Source: an uncultured Chromatiales bacterium (GTDB taxonomy: Bacteria; Pseudomonadota; Gammaproteobacteria; Steroidobacterales; GCA-2729495). Taken from it: 5,439 nucleotides of DNA. The position numbers were made by a program, and so were the translations under genes. Numbering within the stretch: position 1 is the stretch's first letter; each line of letters starts with the position of its first letter. Shown here piece by piece: positions 1 through 5,320 of the stretch. Below the pieces are notes generated by a model. The model was not told where the DNA came from, made no database searches, and worked only from the letters and a program-made list of their open reading frames with translations. The stretch is taken from positions 1-5,439 of the forward strand of contig CAJXQV010000097.1 in the NCBI GenBank assembly GCA_913058165.1, given 5' to 3'.

Positions 1-49
1 ACGAGATTGCCTCTTGTCTCGTGGGCTCGGAGATGTGTATAAGAGACAG
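1..49 (+). other. Illumina Nextera i7-side adapter (synthetic, not genomic)
   Basis: Positions 1-7 match the end of the P7 primer (ACGAGAT). Positions 8-15 (TGCCTCTT) sit where the 8-nt i7 index belongs. Positions 16-30 are GTCTCGTGGGCTCGG, and 31-49 are the 19-bp Tn5 mosaic end AGATGTGTATAAGAGACAG. This is library adapter left in the assembly. The mosaic end is derived from Tn5 but is not a natural transposon end here. Genomic sequence begins at about position 50. Confidence 0.98.
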
Positions 50-104
50 CAGGAAGTCCGAGCAGTTGATCGCGCACTGCGCCGCCGACAAGGTAAATGT
101 TCAT
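50..104 (-). CDS. cca: CCA-adding tRNA nucleotidyltransferase, N-terminal fragment
   Basis: Reading left from the ATG at 104-102 gives 18 codons, MNIYLVGGAVRDQLLGLP, before the adapter junction. This is the hallmark N-terminus of bacterial class II CCA-adding enzymes. The GGAVRD stretch (residues 7-12) is the nucleotidyltransferase signature GG-x-VRD. The catalytic Asp-x-Asp that normally follows within a few residues lies beyond the contig end. The enzyme adds or repairs the 3' CCA of tRNAs in the cytoplasm using CTP and ATP. The gene follows the protease gene on the same strand, 140 bp beyond its stop with a hairpin in between, so it is probably a separate transcription unit. No clear Shine-Dalgarno precedes the ATG (CAATCTCCCCC). 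Only the 5' end is present, so nothing can be said about the HD domain or whether the gene is intact. Confidence 0.9.
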
Positions 105-198
105 GGGGGAGATTGTAGCTCTAAACGTTGCTTGATGAATGCGCTGTCGATGAGATCGCAGTGAGTTTATGAGGAGCGTGTGCTTGGGATAGAAATTG

Positions 199-227
199 GG
201 GGGCCGACTGTATGCAGTCGGGCCCCC
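199..227 (-). terminator. Probable terminator hairpin after the HtrA-family protease gene
   Basis: An inverted repeat pairs 199-210 (GGGGGCCGACTG) with 215-227 (CAGTCGGGCCCCC). This gives 12 base pairs with one bulged base and a TATG loop. It lies 17 nt past the protease stop in the minus-strand direction. The following minus-strand sequence (CAATTTCTATC) is only moderately U-rich, so it may be an imperfect intrinsic terminator or an mRNA 3'-end stabiliser. Its position between two same-strand genes supports a transcript-ending role. Confidence 0.6.
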
Positions 228-244
228 GGGGTAGGTGCCGCCGT

Positions 245-1651
245 TTAGCGTATTTGCAGCAAGATTGTGCGGTTATCACGAGCGATCCTCAGCATTAGCA
301 CCGACTGCCCTTTAGCCGCCGCAGTGAGGTCCTGAGTTGATGTAACGCGAATGCGGTTTACTGAAGTAATCACATCATTGGGACGCAGACCATTCATCGC
401 AGCTTGGCTGTTTGGCTCGACGCTGTTGACCAGGACAGCGTCGCTGACGAATGAGTCGGCGTCGCCCTTGTAGTTGCTAAACTCAGCACCCTGCAAGCCG
501 GGATGGATGTCGGCAGCATTAGCGATACTAATGCTGTCAATGCTGCCAAGCGTTGCTGTGAATGCTCGTTCTTTGCCGTCGCGAAGCACAGTGATTTTGA
601 CCTTATCACCGCTGCGTTTCAGACCAACTGAGTTGCGCAGTTCGGCAGCACCCTCAATTTTTTCGTTATCAATTTTGATGACGACATCGCCAACCTCTAG
701 CCCTGCTTTTTCTGCTGCCGATTCGGGCACGATCTCCTGAATTAATGCGCCGTCGGTGTTCTTCATTCCATAGGCTTCAGCAGACTCTTTTGTGAAGTCA
801 GAAATACTAACGCCTAAAAGACCCCTGCGAACCTCGCCGAATTCCACCAGTTGATCCATGACCGACCGGGCCATGTTGGCGGGAATGGCGAAACCAATAC
901 CAATGTTGCCGCCACTTCGGCTGAAAATGGCTGAGTTAATGCCGACCAGGTCGCCGTTCATGTCCACCAGAGCGCCACCCGAATTACCAGGGTTTATCGC
1001 CGCATCGGTTTGGATGAAGTCTTCATAGCCGCCCCGGTTGATTCCGGTGCGACCAAGTTGGCTGATAATGCCTGAGGTGACCGAATGGTTGAGACCGAAG
1101 GGGTTGCCGATGGCTAATACAAAGTCGCCCACTTTGGCTTTGTCCGAGTCAGCAAAGTTCATTTCGGTCAGGTTCTTCGGATCATCAACTTTAATAAGCG
1201 CGATATCGGTGCCGGGATCTGAGCCTATGACCTTGGCATCCAAGGTGCGACCGTCAGTGAGTGTGACGATGATTTCATCCGCGTTGTCGACTACGTGGTG
1301 ATTCGTCAGGATGAACCCTTCCTTGGCATCGACAATTACCCCGGATCCCGCGCTGCGAACCTTTCGTTCGTTACCTTGGCCACCTTCGCTGCCCGGAGGT
1401 GCTCCGAAAAAGCGCTCGAAGAACGGGTCATCCATTAATGGGTTGCGCGGAGCAGTCACCGTTCCCTGAATTGCGATGCTGACCACCGCCGGAGCAGTTT
1501 TGTCGACCAGCGGTGCGAGTGTGGGCGCGCCCTGGCTCATGAGTTCGGGGACCACCGCCTGTGCTTGGGTGGCGATAAGTGCGGTAAGCAGACTGGCGAG
1601 AATAAGTAGGGGTTTGGGTGCTGGGACAGACGAAAGGATGTGTGATTTCAT
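245..1651 (-). CDS. Periplasmic HtrA/Do-family serine protease (DegQ/MucD-like)
   Basis: This is a 468-residue envelope quality-control protease and chaperone that degrades misfolded periplasmic proteins. Residues 1-32 are a Sec signal peptide with a Leu/Ala-rich core (about 15-28) and an A-Q-A cleavage site before V33. The trypsin-like domain spans about 45-265, with catalytic His119 (TNHHV), Asp149 (GTDIALI) and Ser224 (GNSGG). PDZ1 lies at about 275-370 and PDZ2 at about 385-465. The activation loop (64-100, with DDPFFERFFG) is short and lacks cysteines, so it resembles DegQ/MucD more than E. coli DegP. Length fits that family. The frame stays open to an ATG at 1747, which would add 32 residues ahead of the signal peptide. 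The 1651 start is preferred because it puts the signal peptide at the N-terminus and because the predicted sigma-E transcript starts almost on the 1747 ATG. An AGAAGG lies 14 nt upstream of 1651, which is rather far for a ribosome-binding site. Paralogues (degP, degQ, mucD, algW) cannot be separated with certainty, so no symbol is given. Confidence 0.95.
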   Translation of the reverse strand: MKSHILSSVPAPKPLLILASLLTALIATQAQAVVPELMSQGAPTLAPLVDKTAPAVVSIAIQGTVTAPRNPLMDDPFFERFFGAPPGSEGGQGNERKVRSAGSGVIVDAKEGFILTNHHVVDNADEIIVTLTDGRTLDAKVIGSDPGTDIALIKVDDPKNLTEMNFADSDKAKVGDFVLAIGNPFGLNHSVTSGIISQLGRTGINRGGYEDFIQTDAAINPGNSGGALVDMNGDLVGINSAIFSRSGGNIGIGFAIPANMARSVMDQLVEFGEVRRGLLGVSISDFTKESAEAYGMKNTDGALIQEIVPESAAEKAGLEVGDVVIKIDNEKIEGAAELRNSVGLKRSGDKVKITVLRDGKERAFTATLGSIDSISIANAADIHPGLQGAEFSNYKGDADSFVSDAVLVNSVEPNSQAAMNGLRPNDVITSVNRIRVTSTQDLTAAAKGQSVLMLRIARDNRTILLQIR

Positions 1652-1757
1652 ATTGATAGCTAATGCCTTCTGTTTCGGGTTCAGCGGATGGAGGTCCGAA
1701 TGGAGCGTTTCAACAACCAGTATGGGTGTTCGTTCGGCTGATTTCATGCCTTATCCG

Positions 1758-1786
1758 GTTGACACGCCTGCGAGTGTTTAAGTTCC
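1758..1786 (-). promoter_or_regulatory. Sigma-E/AlgU-type promoter for the HtrA-family protease gene
   Basis: Read on the minus strand, GGAACTT (1786-1780) is a full match to the sigma-E -35 element. After a 17-nt spacer comes TCAAC (1762-1758), close to the TCAAA/TCTGA -10 element. Transcription would start near 1751, giving a leader of about 100 nt to the ATG at 1651. Extracytoplasmic-stress control is established for degP and mucD relatives, and the position fits. The assignment rests on the consensus match and context only. Confidence 0.72.
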
Positions 1787-1880
1787 GATAGCCTTTCGGC
1801 AATGCGGCGTCGCGCTGCTTTGTGACCGTGATGCTGTGGCCGGCATCCGGCAGGTTTTCTAAGCTACTGATTCCAAAGGC

Positions 1881-1911
1881 TGTGGATAAGCTGTGGAAAA
1901 GCTCTGGATTA
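1881..1911 (-). promoter_or_regulatory. Tandem DnaA boxes on an 11-bp period
   Basis: TGTGGATAA (1881-1889) is the exact reverse complement of the strong DnaA box TTATCCACA. TGTGGAAAA (1892-1900) is the reverse complement of TTTTCCACA and fits the relaxed consensus TTWTNCACA. TCTGGATTA (1903-1911) is a weak third copy with two mismatches to TGTGGATAA. The starts are 11 bp apart, so the sites face roughly the same side of the helix and favour cooperative binding. They lie about 95 bp upstream of the protease promoter and about 155 bp upstream of another perfect box before nrdJa. Confidence 0.62.
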
Positions 1912-1963
1912 GCTGTTAGTGCTATAAACACAAGATGTTGTGGTTATGGTCAGTTGGTTTCAA

Positions 1964-2001
1964 ACGATAATTTCGTAAAAAAAGTGCTGCTGAATTTCAG
2001 C
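1964..2001. repeat. Two small palindromes in the AT-rich part of the divergent region
   Basis: ACGATAATTTCGT (1964-1976) has 4-bp inverted arms around five bases. GCTGAATTTCAGC (1989-2001) is a perfect palindrome of two 6-bp arms around a central T. Their centres are 25 bp apart and both contain AATTTC, which recurs at 2004-2009. The near-zero loop of the second makes an operator more plausible than an RNA hairpin. No known regulator is assigned. Confidence 0.35.
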
Positions 2002-2011
2002 TAAATTTCTG

Positions 2012-2024
2012 TAATTTGTTGAAA
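2012..2024 (-). promoter_or_regulatory. IHF-like site between the DnaA boxes
   Basis: TAATTTGTTGAAA matches the reverse-complement IHF consensus YAANNNNTTGATW with one mismatch, in an AT-rich context between the tandem DnaA boxes and the box at 2044. IHF bending would bring the two groups together. IHF consensus matches are common by chance in AT-rich DNA, so this is a weak call. Confidence 0.25.
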
Positions 2025-2043
2025 GTATAGGCTAAAGTGATAT

Positions 2044-2052
2044 TTATCCACA
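2044..2052 (+). promoter_or_regulatory. Perfect DnaA box upstream of the nrdJ promoter
   Basis: TTATCCACA is an exact match to the high-affinity DnaA box. It ends 12 bp before the TTGACA -35 element of the predicted nrdJ promoter, a position suited to direct regulation of it. DnaA boxes upstream of the class I nrdAB promoter are established in E. coli. Their role before a class II operon here is inferred. Confidence 0.65.
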
Positions 2053-2064
2053 GAGAAAAAAATC

Positions 2065-2093
2065 TTGACAGTCACCGGCTACCGGCATAATGT
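2065..2093 (+). promoter_or_regulatory. Sigma-70-type promoter for nrdJa-nrdJb
   Basis: TTGACA (2065-2070) is a perfect -35 hexamer. The -10 could be CATAAT (2086-2091, 15-bp spacer) or TAATGT (2088-2093, 17-bp spacer). Transcription would start near 2098-2100, leaving a leader of about 245 nt before nrdJa. A DnaA box upstream and an NrdR box just downstream support this as the controlled reductase promoter. Confidence 0.65.
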
Positions 2094-2105
2094 GGTTTGG
2101 CGCTG

Positions 2106-2121
2106 ACACAATATCTAGTGT
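2106..2121 (+). promoter_or_regulatory. NrdR box (ribonucleotide reductase repressor operator)
   Basis: ACACAATATCTAGTGT is a 16-bp imperfect palindrome very close to the NrdR consensus (ACACWATATATWGTGT). NrdR is a zinc-finger/ATP-cone repressor that binds upstream of ribonucleotide reductase genes of all classes, usually at two boxes spaced by whole helical turns. This box lies just downstream of the predicted transcription start, where bound repressor would block the polymerase. A clear second box at the usual spacing (about 31 bp centre to centre) is not seen on either side. Confidence 0.82.
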
Positions 2122-2230
2122 CTGTGCGTTGTTGAGAATTATGGCACGGATTTTTGCCGGGGGGCTGTTAAGGAAAACATTTGCAACATGCTGTTCCACT
2201 TGTTTTTTCTCCTTTTTTTGCTGCTCTACA

Positions 2231-2246
2231 ACATAACAAATTATGT
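2231..2246. repeat. 16-bp inverted repeat in the nrdJ leader
   Basis: ACATAA (2231-2236) and TTATGT (2241-2246) are perfect inverted arms around CAAA. The element has the length and the ACA...TGT ends of an NrdR box but matches the upstream NrdR box at only 10 of 16 positions. It may be a degenerate operator, a small RNA hairpin, or chance. It follows a pyrimidine-rich tract at about 2198-2229. Confidence 0.3.
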
Positions 2247-2279
2247 GGTCCTATGGCGAAAGTCAGGGATTATTAGCTG

Positions 2280-2302
2280 CCGGACAGGGGTTGTTTGTCC
2301 GG
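2280..2302 (+). promoter_or_regulatory. GC-rich stem-loop in the nrdJ 5' leader
   Basis: CCGGACA (2280-2286) pairs perfectly with TGTCCGG (2296-2302) around a nine-base loop (GGGGTTGTT). The stem ends 15 nt before the GGGGGAAG ribosome-binding site. No run of T follows, so it is not an intrinsic terminator. It could shape the leader for translation control or mRNA stability. The function is inferred from position only. Confidence 0.5.
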
Positions 2303-2317
2303 ACGCCTGAACTGACC

Positions 2318-2349
2318 GGGGGAAGTTTTAAATGAGTCTTCAAGCATGA
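2318..2349 (+). CDS. Five-codon leader ORF (MSLQA) with its RBS, overlapping the nrdJa start
   Basis: GGGGGAAG (2318-2325) lies six bases before an ATG at 2332. That ATG opens a five-codon ORF, M-S-L-Q-A, ending in TGA at 2347-2349. The TGA overlaps the nrdJa start codon as ATGA (2346-2349), the classic layout of translational coupling. The nrdJa ATG has no Shine-Dalgarno of its own at normal distance, and the GGGGGAAG is 20 nt away from it. Coding runs from 2332 to 2349; the span listed includes the RBS. The alternative is a one-base sequence error that hides a slightly longer nrdJa N-terminus starting at 2332. Confidence 0.45.
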
Positions 2350-4493
2350 GTACCGCAGTGGAAAAATTAAAAGGCAGTAATCAGACAATTGGGTTCCAGG
2401 CGGCATCTGCCGATATCTGGGATATGAAATATCGCCTGAAGTCTAAACACGGTCAAATCATCGATGAAACGATGGATGACACCTATCGCCGGGTGGCTCG
2501 CGCCTTGGCAGATGTAGAGAAAGAAGAAGATCGCGATAAATGGTATGAATCGTTTCATTGGGCGCTGCGTTCCGGAGCGATTCCAGCCGGTCGGATTATT
2601 TCCAACGCCGGAGCGCAGGATCATAAGCCTGCTACTTCAACCATCAACTGCACCGTTTCTGGCACTGTCGTCGACTCAATGAACGATATTCTAGGCAAGG
2701 TACATGAAGCCGGCTTGACACTGAAAGCAGGTTGCGGAATTGGCTATGAATTTTCAACTCTTCGTCCGAAGGGTGCGTATGTATCGGGTGCCGGAGCATT
2801 AACGTCGGGCCCGCTGTCCTTTATGGATATCTACGACAAGATGTGTTTCACCGTGTCGTCGGCCGGTGGTCGTCGTGGTGCACAGATGGGTACCTTTGAC
2901 GTGGGTCACCCCGACGTAATGGATTTTGTCAAAGCAAAACGCGAAGACGGACGTTTGCGTCAGTTCAATTTATCGTTGCTGATTACCGATGGCTTTATGC
3001 AGGCGGTGCGTGACAAAAAAGATTGGACCTTGGTGTTTCCGCTGGATAAGAAAATACTCGATAGCGAAGATATTGATCTTAACGACCCATCTCAGATCGT
3101 CTGGCGTGACTGGCCAACCACCAGTGGCTATGTCACCAACGAATCAGATCAGGTGGCGTGTAAGGTATACAAGACCATCCCTGCTGCGCGCTTGTGGGAT
3201 CTCATCATGTCGTCAACCTACGATTTTGCTGAGCCTGGTTTTGTTCTGATCGATAAAGTTAATCAGATGAACAACAACTGGTTCGATGAGAATATTCGTG
3301 CTACCAACCCTTGCGGCGAACAGCCTCTGCCGCCGTATGGTTCGTGTTTGCTGGGCTCGGTGAATCTTACCCGTTTTGTTGAAGGCTCTTTCACCGATAA
3401 AGCGGTGTTTGATTGGGAAGGCTTCCGCGAAGTGGTTAGTATTTTTACCCGAATGCTCGATAATGTGGTCGAAATCAACGGTCTGCCGTTAGAAAATCAG
3501 CGTAAAGAGATTGTGCGTAAACGCCGTCATGGTATGGGCTTCCTCGGTCTTGGTTCGGCGATCACGATGTTGCAGATGAAGTATGGCAGCCCGCAATCGG
3601 TAGAGTTCACCGAGAAGGTTGCTCGTGAGTTGGCCGTTGCCGGTTGGCAAGCAGCGCTTGAATTGTCCCGCGAGAAGGGCCCTGCGCCGATCATGCTGGA
3701 AGAGTTCGATGTTACTGCCAAGATGTTGCGGCAGCGCCCAGAGATGGCCACCGACGGTTGGAAGTTGGGCGATAAAGTGCCTGGCAAGATTTTGCACGGT
3801 CGCTACAGTCGTTATATGCAGCGCCTGGCAGAGGTGGCACCGGCACTGGTCGAGGATCTGATCAATGAGGGCGCGCGCTTCACGCACCACAGTTCGATAG
3901 CGCCTACCGGCACTATTTCATTGTCATTGGCAAATAATGCGAGTAACGGCATTGAACCGAGCTTTGCCCACCATTATTTTCGTAACGTGATCCGAGAAGG
4001 CAAGAAGAGCAAAGAGAAAGTCGATGTCTTTTCGTATGAGCTTCTGGCTTATCGTCACTTAATTAATGCCAGTGCAATGCCGGTGACAGAAATAGAAAGT
4101 GAGCAGCTGCCGGAGTATTTCACCACTGCGGAAGACATTAGTCCTAAGGAACATGTTGATATTCAGGCTGCGGCGCAGTTATGGGTCGATTCATCGATTT
4201 CTAAGACAGCTAATGTGCCCACTGATTTTCCGTATGAAGAGTTCAAGGATATTTATCTGTATGCCTATGAGCAGGGGCTGAAAGGTTGCACGACCTTCCG
4301 CTTTAATCCTGAAGCATTCCAGGGTGTTTTAGTTAAGGAAAAAGACCTTAAGAATACAGAATACACATTCGTACTTGAGGATGGCAGCGAGGTCACCTTG
4401 AAGGGTGATGAAGAGGTTGAGTATGACGGTGAAATGCACACCGCCGCCAATCTGTTCGACGCACTTAAAGAAGGCTACTACGGCAAGTTTTAA
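2346..4493 (+). CDS. nrdJa: Class II (adenosylcobalamin-dependent) ribonucleotide reductase, catalytic subunit NrdJa
   Basis: This is the 715-residue cytoplasmic catalytic chain that reduces ribonucleotides (in this family, diphosphates) to deoxyribonucleotides with coenzyme B12 as radical source, independent of oxygen. The ten-stranded barrel cysteines are visible. Cys102 (INCTVSG) and Cys334 (YGSCLLGSVNL) are the redox pair, and Cys323 in N321-P-C323-G-E325 is the thiyl-radical residue with its Asn and Glu partners. The 11-residue gap between Cys323 and Cys334 is that of characterised class II enzymes. SAGGRRGAQMG (172-182) and the phosphate-binding APTGTIS (519-525) are also present, as is ISKTANVP (618-625) near the end of the barrel. 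No N-terminal ATP-cone is apparent. The protein stops just after the barrel (YYGKF) and lacks the cysteine tail, which is encoded by nrdJb 41 bp downstream. This is the split form known in Pseudomonas. The start is taken at 2346, coupled to a leader ORF. The upstream NrdR and DnaA sites suggest control by nucleotide pools and replication. Confidence 0.96.
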   Translation: MSTAVEKLKGSNQTIGFQAASADIWDMKYRLKSKHGQIIDETMDDTYRRVARALADVEKEEDRDKWYESFHWALRSGAIPAGRIISNAGAQDHKPATSTINCTVSGTVVDSMNDILGKVHEAGLTLKAGCGIGYEFSTLRPKGAYVSGAGALTSGPLSFMDIYDKMCFTVSSAGGRRGAQMGTFDVGHPDVMDFVKAKREDGRLRQFNLSLLITDGFMQAVRDKKDWTLVFPLDKKILDSEDIDLNDPSQIVWRDWPTTSGYVTNESDQVACKVYKTIPAARLWDLIMSSTYDFAEPGFVLIDKVNQMNNNWFDENIRATNPCGEQPLPPYGSCLLGSVNLTRFVEGSFTDKAVFDWEGFREVVSIFTRMLDNVVEINGLPLENQRKEIVRKRRHGMGFLGLGSAITMLQMKYGSPQSVEFTEKVARELAVAGWQAALELSREKGPAPIMLEEFDVTAKMLRQRPEMATDGWKLGDKVPGKILHGRYSRYMQRLAEVAPALVEDLINEGARFTHHSSIAPTGTISLSLANNASNGIEPSFAHHYFRNVIREGKKSKEKVDVFSYELLAYRHLINASAMPVTEIESEQLPEYFTTAEDISPKEHVDIQAAAQLWVDSSISKTANVPTDFPYEEFKDIYLYAYEQGLKGCTTFRFNPEAFQGVLVKEKDLKNTEYTFVLEDGSEVTLKGDEEVEYDGEMHTAANLFDALKEGYYGKF

Positions 4494-4523
4494 TTATTGC
4501 CAGCGCCCGTGGATTAAAGTTTT

Positions 4524-4528
4524 AAGGA
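4524..4528 (+). promoter_or_regulatory. Ribosome-binding site of nrdJb
   Basis: AAGGA ends six bases before the ATG at 4535, a near-ideal Shine-Dalgarno. It shows that nrdJb is translated independently and is not the remnant of a frameshifted fusion gene. Confidence 0.85.
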
Positions 4529-4534
4529 CTAAAA

Positions 4535-5287
4535 ATGGCTATTAAGATTAATAAACCCATTGTTGAATATCGTTTAGGCGGTAGTGCAGCAGTTGAGGAA
4601 AAGAAAGCAAAGGATGCGGCAGCTACTGCATCGGCCCGTGAGAAAAGTGCCGATGGCAAAGTGGTGCGCATGCATGAGAAGCTCGAGCGGCCGAATATGC
4701 TCCGCGGCTCGACTTATAAGGTAAAGACTCCGGTTTCTGATCATGCGATGTACGTCACTATTAATGACGTCGTGTTGAACCCCGGTACGGAATATGAAAC
4801 ACAGCGCCCGTTCGAGATCTTTATCAACTCGAAAAACCTTGATCACTATCAGTGGATTGTGGCGCTTACCCGCATCATGTCTGCAGTGTTCCGTAAGGGC
4901 GGTGACGTAACCTTCCTGGTTGATGAACTGAAGGCGGTATTTGATCCCCGCGGTGGCTATTGGCAGCCAGGGGGCAAATTTATGCCTTCGATCATTGCTG
5001 AACTTGGCCACATTGTTGAAATTCATCTGCGCTATATAGGCATGCTGCCGGGTGAACAGCTGGACGAGCATCAGCGTAAGTTGGTCGAAGCAAAACGACG
5101 CGCCTTTGAGGAGTCGCAGAAGCAAACCGATGCGTTTGCGGATGATGTTCACAGCACTGCATCTGTTGGTGATGAGCCCTCATTTCCTGCGGGTTCGCAG
5201 ATGTGCAGCAAGTGTTCGACTGTGGCTTTGGTGATGATGGATGGGTGTATGACGTGCCTATCCTGCGGCGATTCTAAATGCGGTTAG
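4535..5287 (+). CDS. nrdJb: Class II ribonucleotide reductase C-terminal subunit NrdJb (TSCPD family)
   Basis: This 250-residue protein corresponds to the C-terminal part of single-chain NrdJ, made as a separate chain that works with NrdJa. Residues 1-50 are charged and Ala/Lys-rich, probably flexible. The conserved domain runs about 52-170, with RPNMLRGSTYKVKTP (52-66), YVTIND (73-78), RPFEIFINSK (91-100) and the GGYW segment (140-143). A polar linker (175-220) leads to a cysteine-rich tail with C224-x2-C227, C238-x2-C241-x2-C244 and C249. In this family such tails hold a zinc site and the terminal dithiol that re-reduces the active-site disulfide after each turnover; which residues do which cannot be told from sequence. 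The reading frame differs from that of nrdJa and there is a separate RBS, so the split is genuine. In Pseudomonas both chains are needed for activity. It is sometimes annotated only as a TSCPD-domain protein. The gene ends in TAG inside a 10-bp direct repeat. Confidence 0.92.
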   Translation: MAIKINKPIVEYRLGGSAAVEEKKAKDAAATASAREKSADGKVVRMHEKLERPNMLRGSTYKVKTPVSDHAMYVTINDVVLNPGTEYETQRPFEIFINSKNLDHYQWIVALTRIMSAVFRKGGDVTFLVDELKAVFDPRGGYWQPGGKFMPSIIAELGHIVEIHLRYIGMLPGEQLDEHQRKLVEAKRRAFEESQKQTDAFADDVHSTASVGDEPSFPAGSQMCSKCSTVALVMMDGCMTCLSCGDSKCG

Positions 5288-5309
5288 CCCGGTCTTTTTT
5301 GCGGTTAGC
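5279..5309 (+). repeat. 10-bp direct repeat spanning the nrdJb stop codon
   Basis: TGCGGTTAGC occurs at 5279-5288 (containing the TAG stop) and again at 5300-5309, exactly 21 bp apart. The copies are separated by CCGGTCTTTTT. The T run at 5295-5300 resembles the tail of an intrinsic terminator, but no strong stem precedes it. It may be a local duplication; function is unknown. Confidence 0.5.
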
Positions 5310-5320
5310 GGTATCGAATC

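Noticed and set aside
31..49. Tn5/IS50 mosaic end as a natural transposon boundary
   Set aside because: It is part of a full Nextera adapter with index and primer tail, so it is synthetic.
112..117. TACAAT (minus strand) as a -10 element for cca
   Set aside because: No acceptable -35 lies 16-18 bp upstream, and transcription would start practically on the ATG.
1839..1851. GCCGG-CAT-CCGGC palindrome as a plus-strand terminator
   Set aside because: The arms are only 5 bp with a 3-nt loop, the following TTTT run is short, and no plus-strand gene lies upstream for it to end.
1710..1931. 73-codon minus-strand open frame overlapping the protease promoter region
   Set aside because: It runs through the sigma-E promoter and DnaA boxes and has no family resemblance.
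1822..2004. 60-codon plus-strand open frame in the divergent control region
   Set aside because: It overlaps the DnaA boxes and AT-rich regulatory DNA, has no convincing RBS and encodes no recognisable protein.
1881..2052. Chromosomal replication origin
   Set aside because: DnaA boxes flank AT-rich DNA, but there are few strong boxes, no GATC cluster and no typical origin genes nearby. Regulation of nrdJ explains the sites better.
2150..2345. Possible cobalamin riboswitch before the B12-dependent reductase (AGTCAGG at 2261-2267 followed by CTGCC at 2277)
   Set aside because: The two pieces resemble the ends of a B12 box, but the middle does not match and no GCCACTG-like core or supporting helices are found.
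3489..3890. 133-codon open frame on the minus strand inside nrdJa
   Set aside because: Antisense to conserved catalytic-chain coding sequence, with no recognisable features.
4574..5152. 192-codon open frame on the minus strand opposite nrdJb
   Set aside because: It is fully antisense to a gene with clear family motifs, and its product shows no recognisable domain, signal or RBS support. It is a shadow frame.
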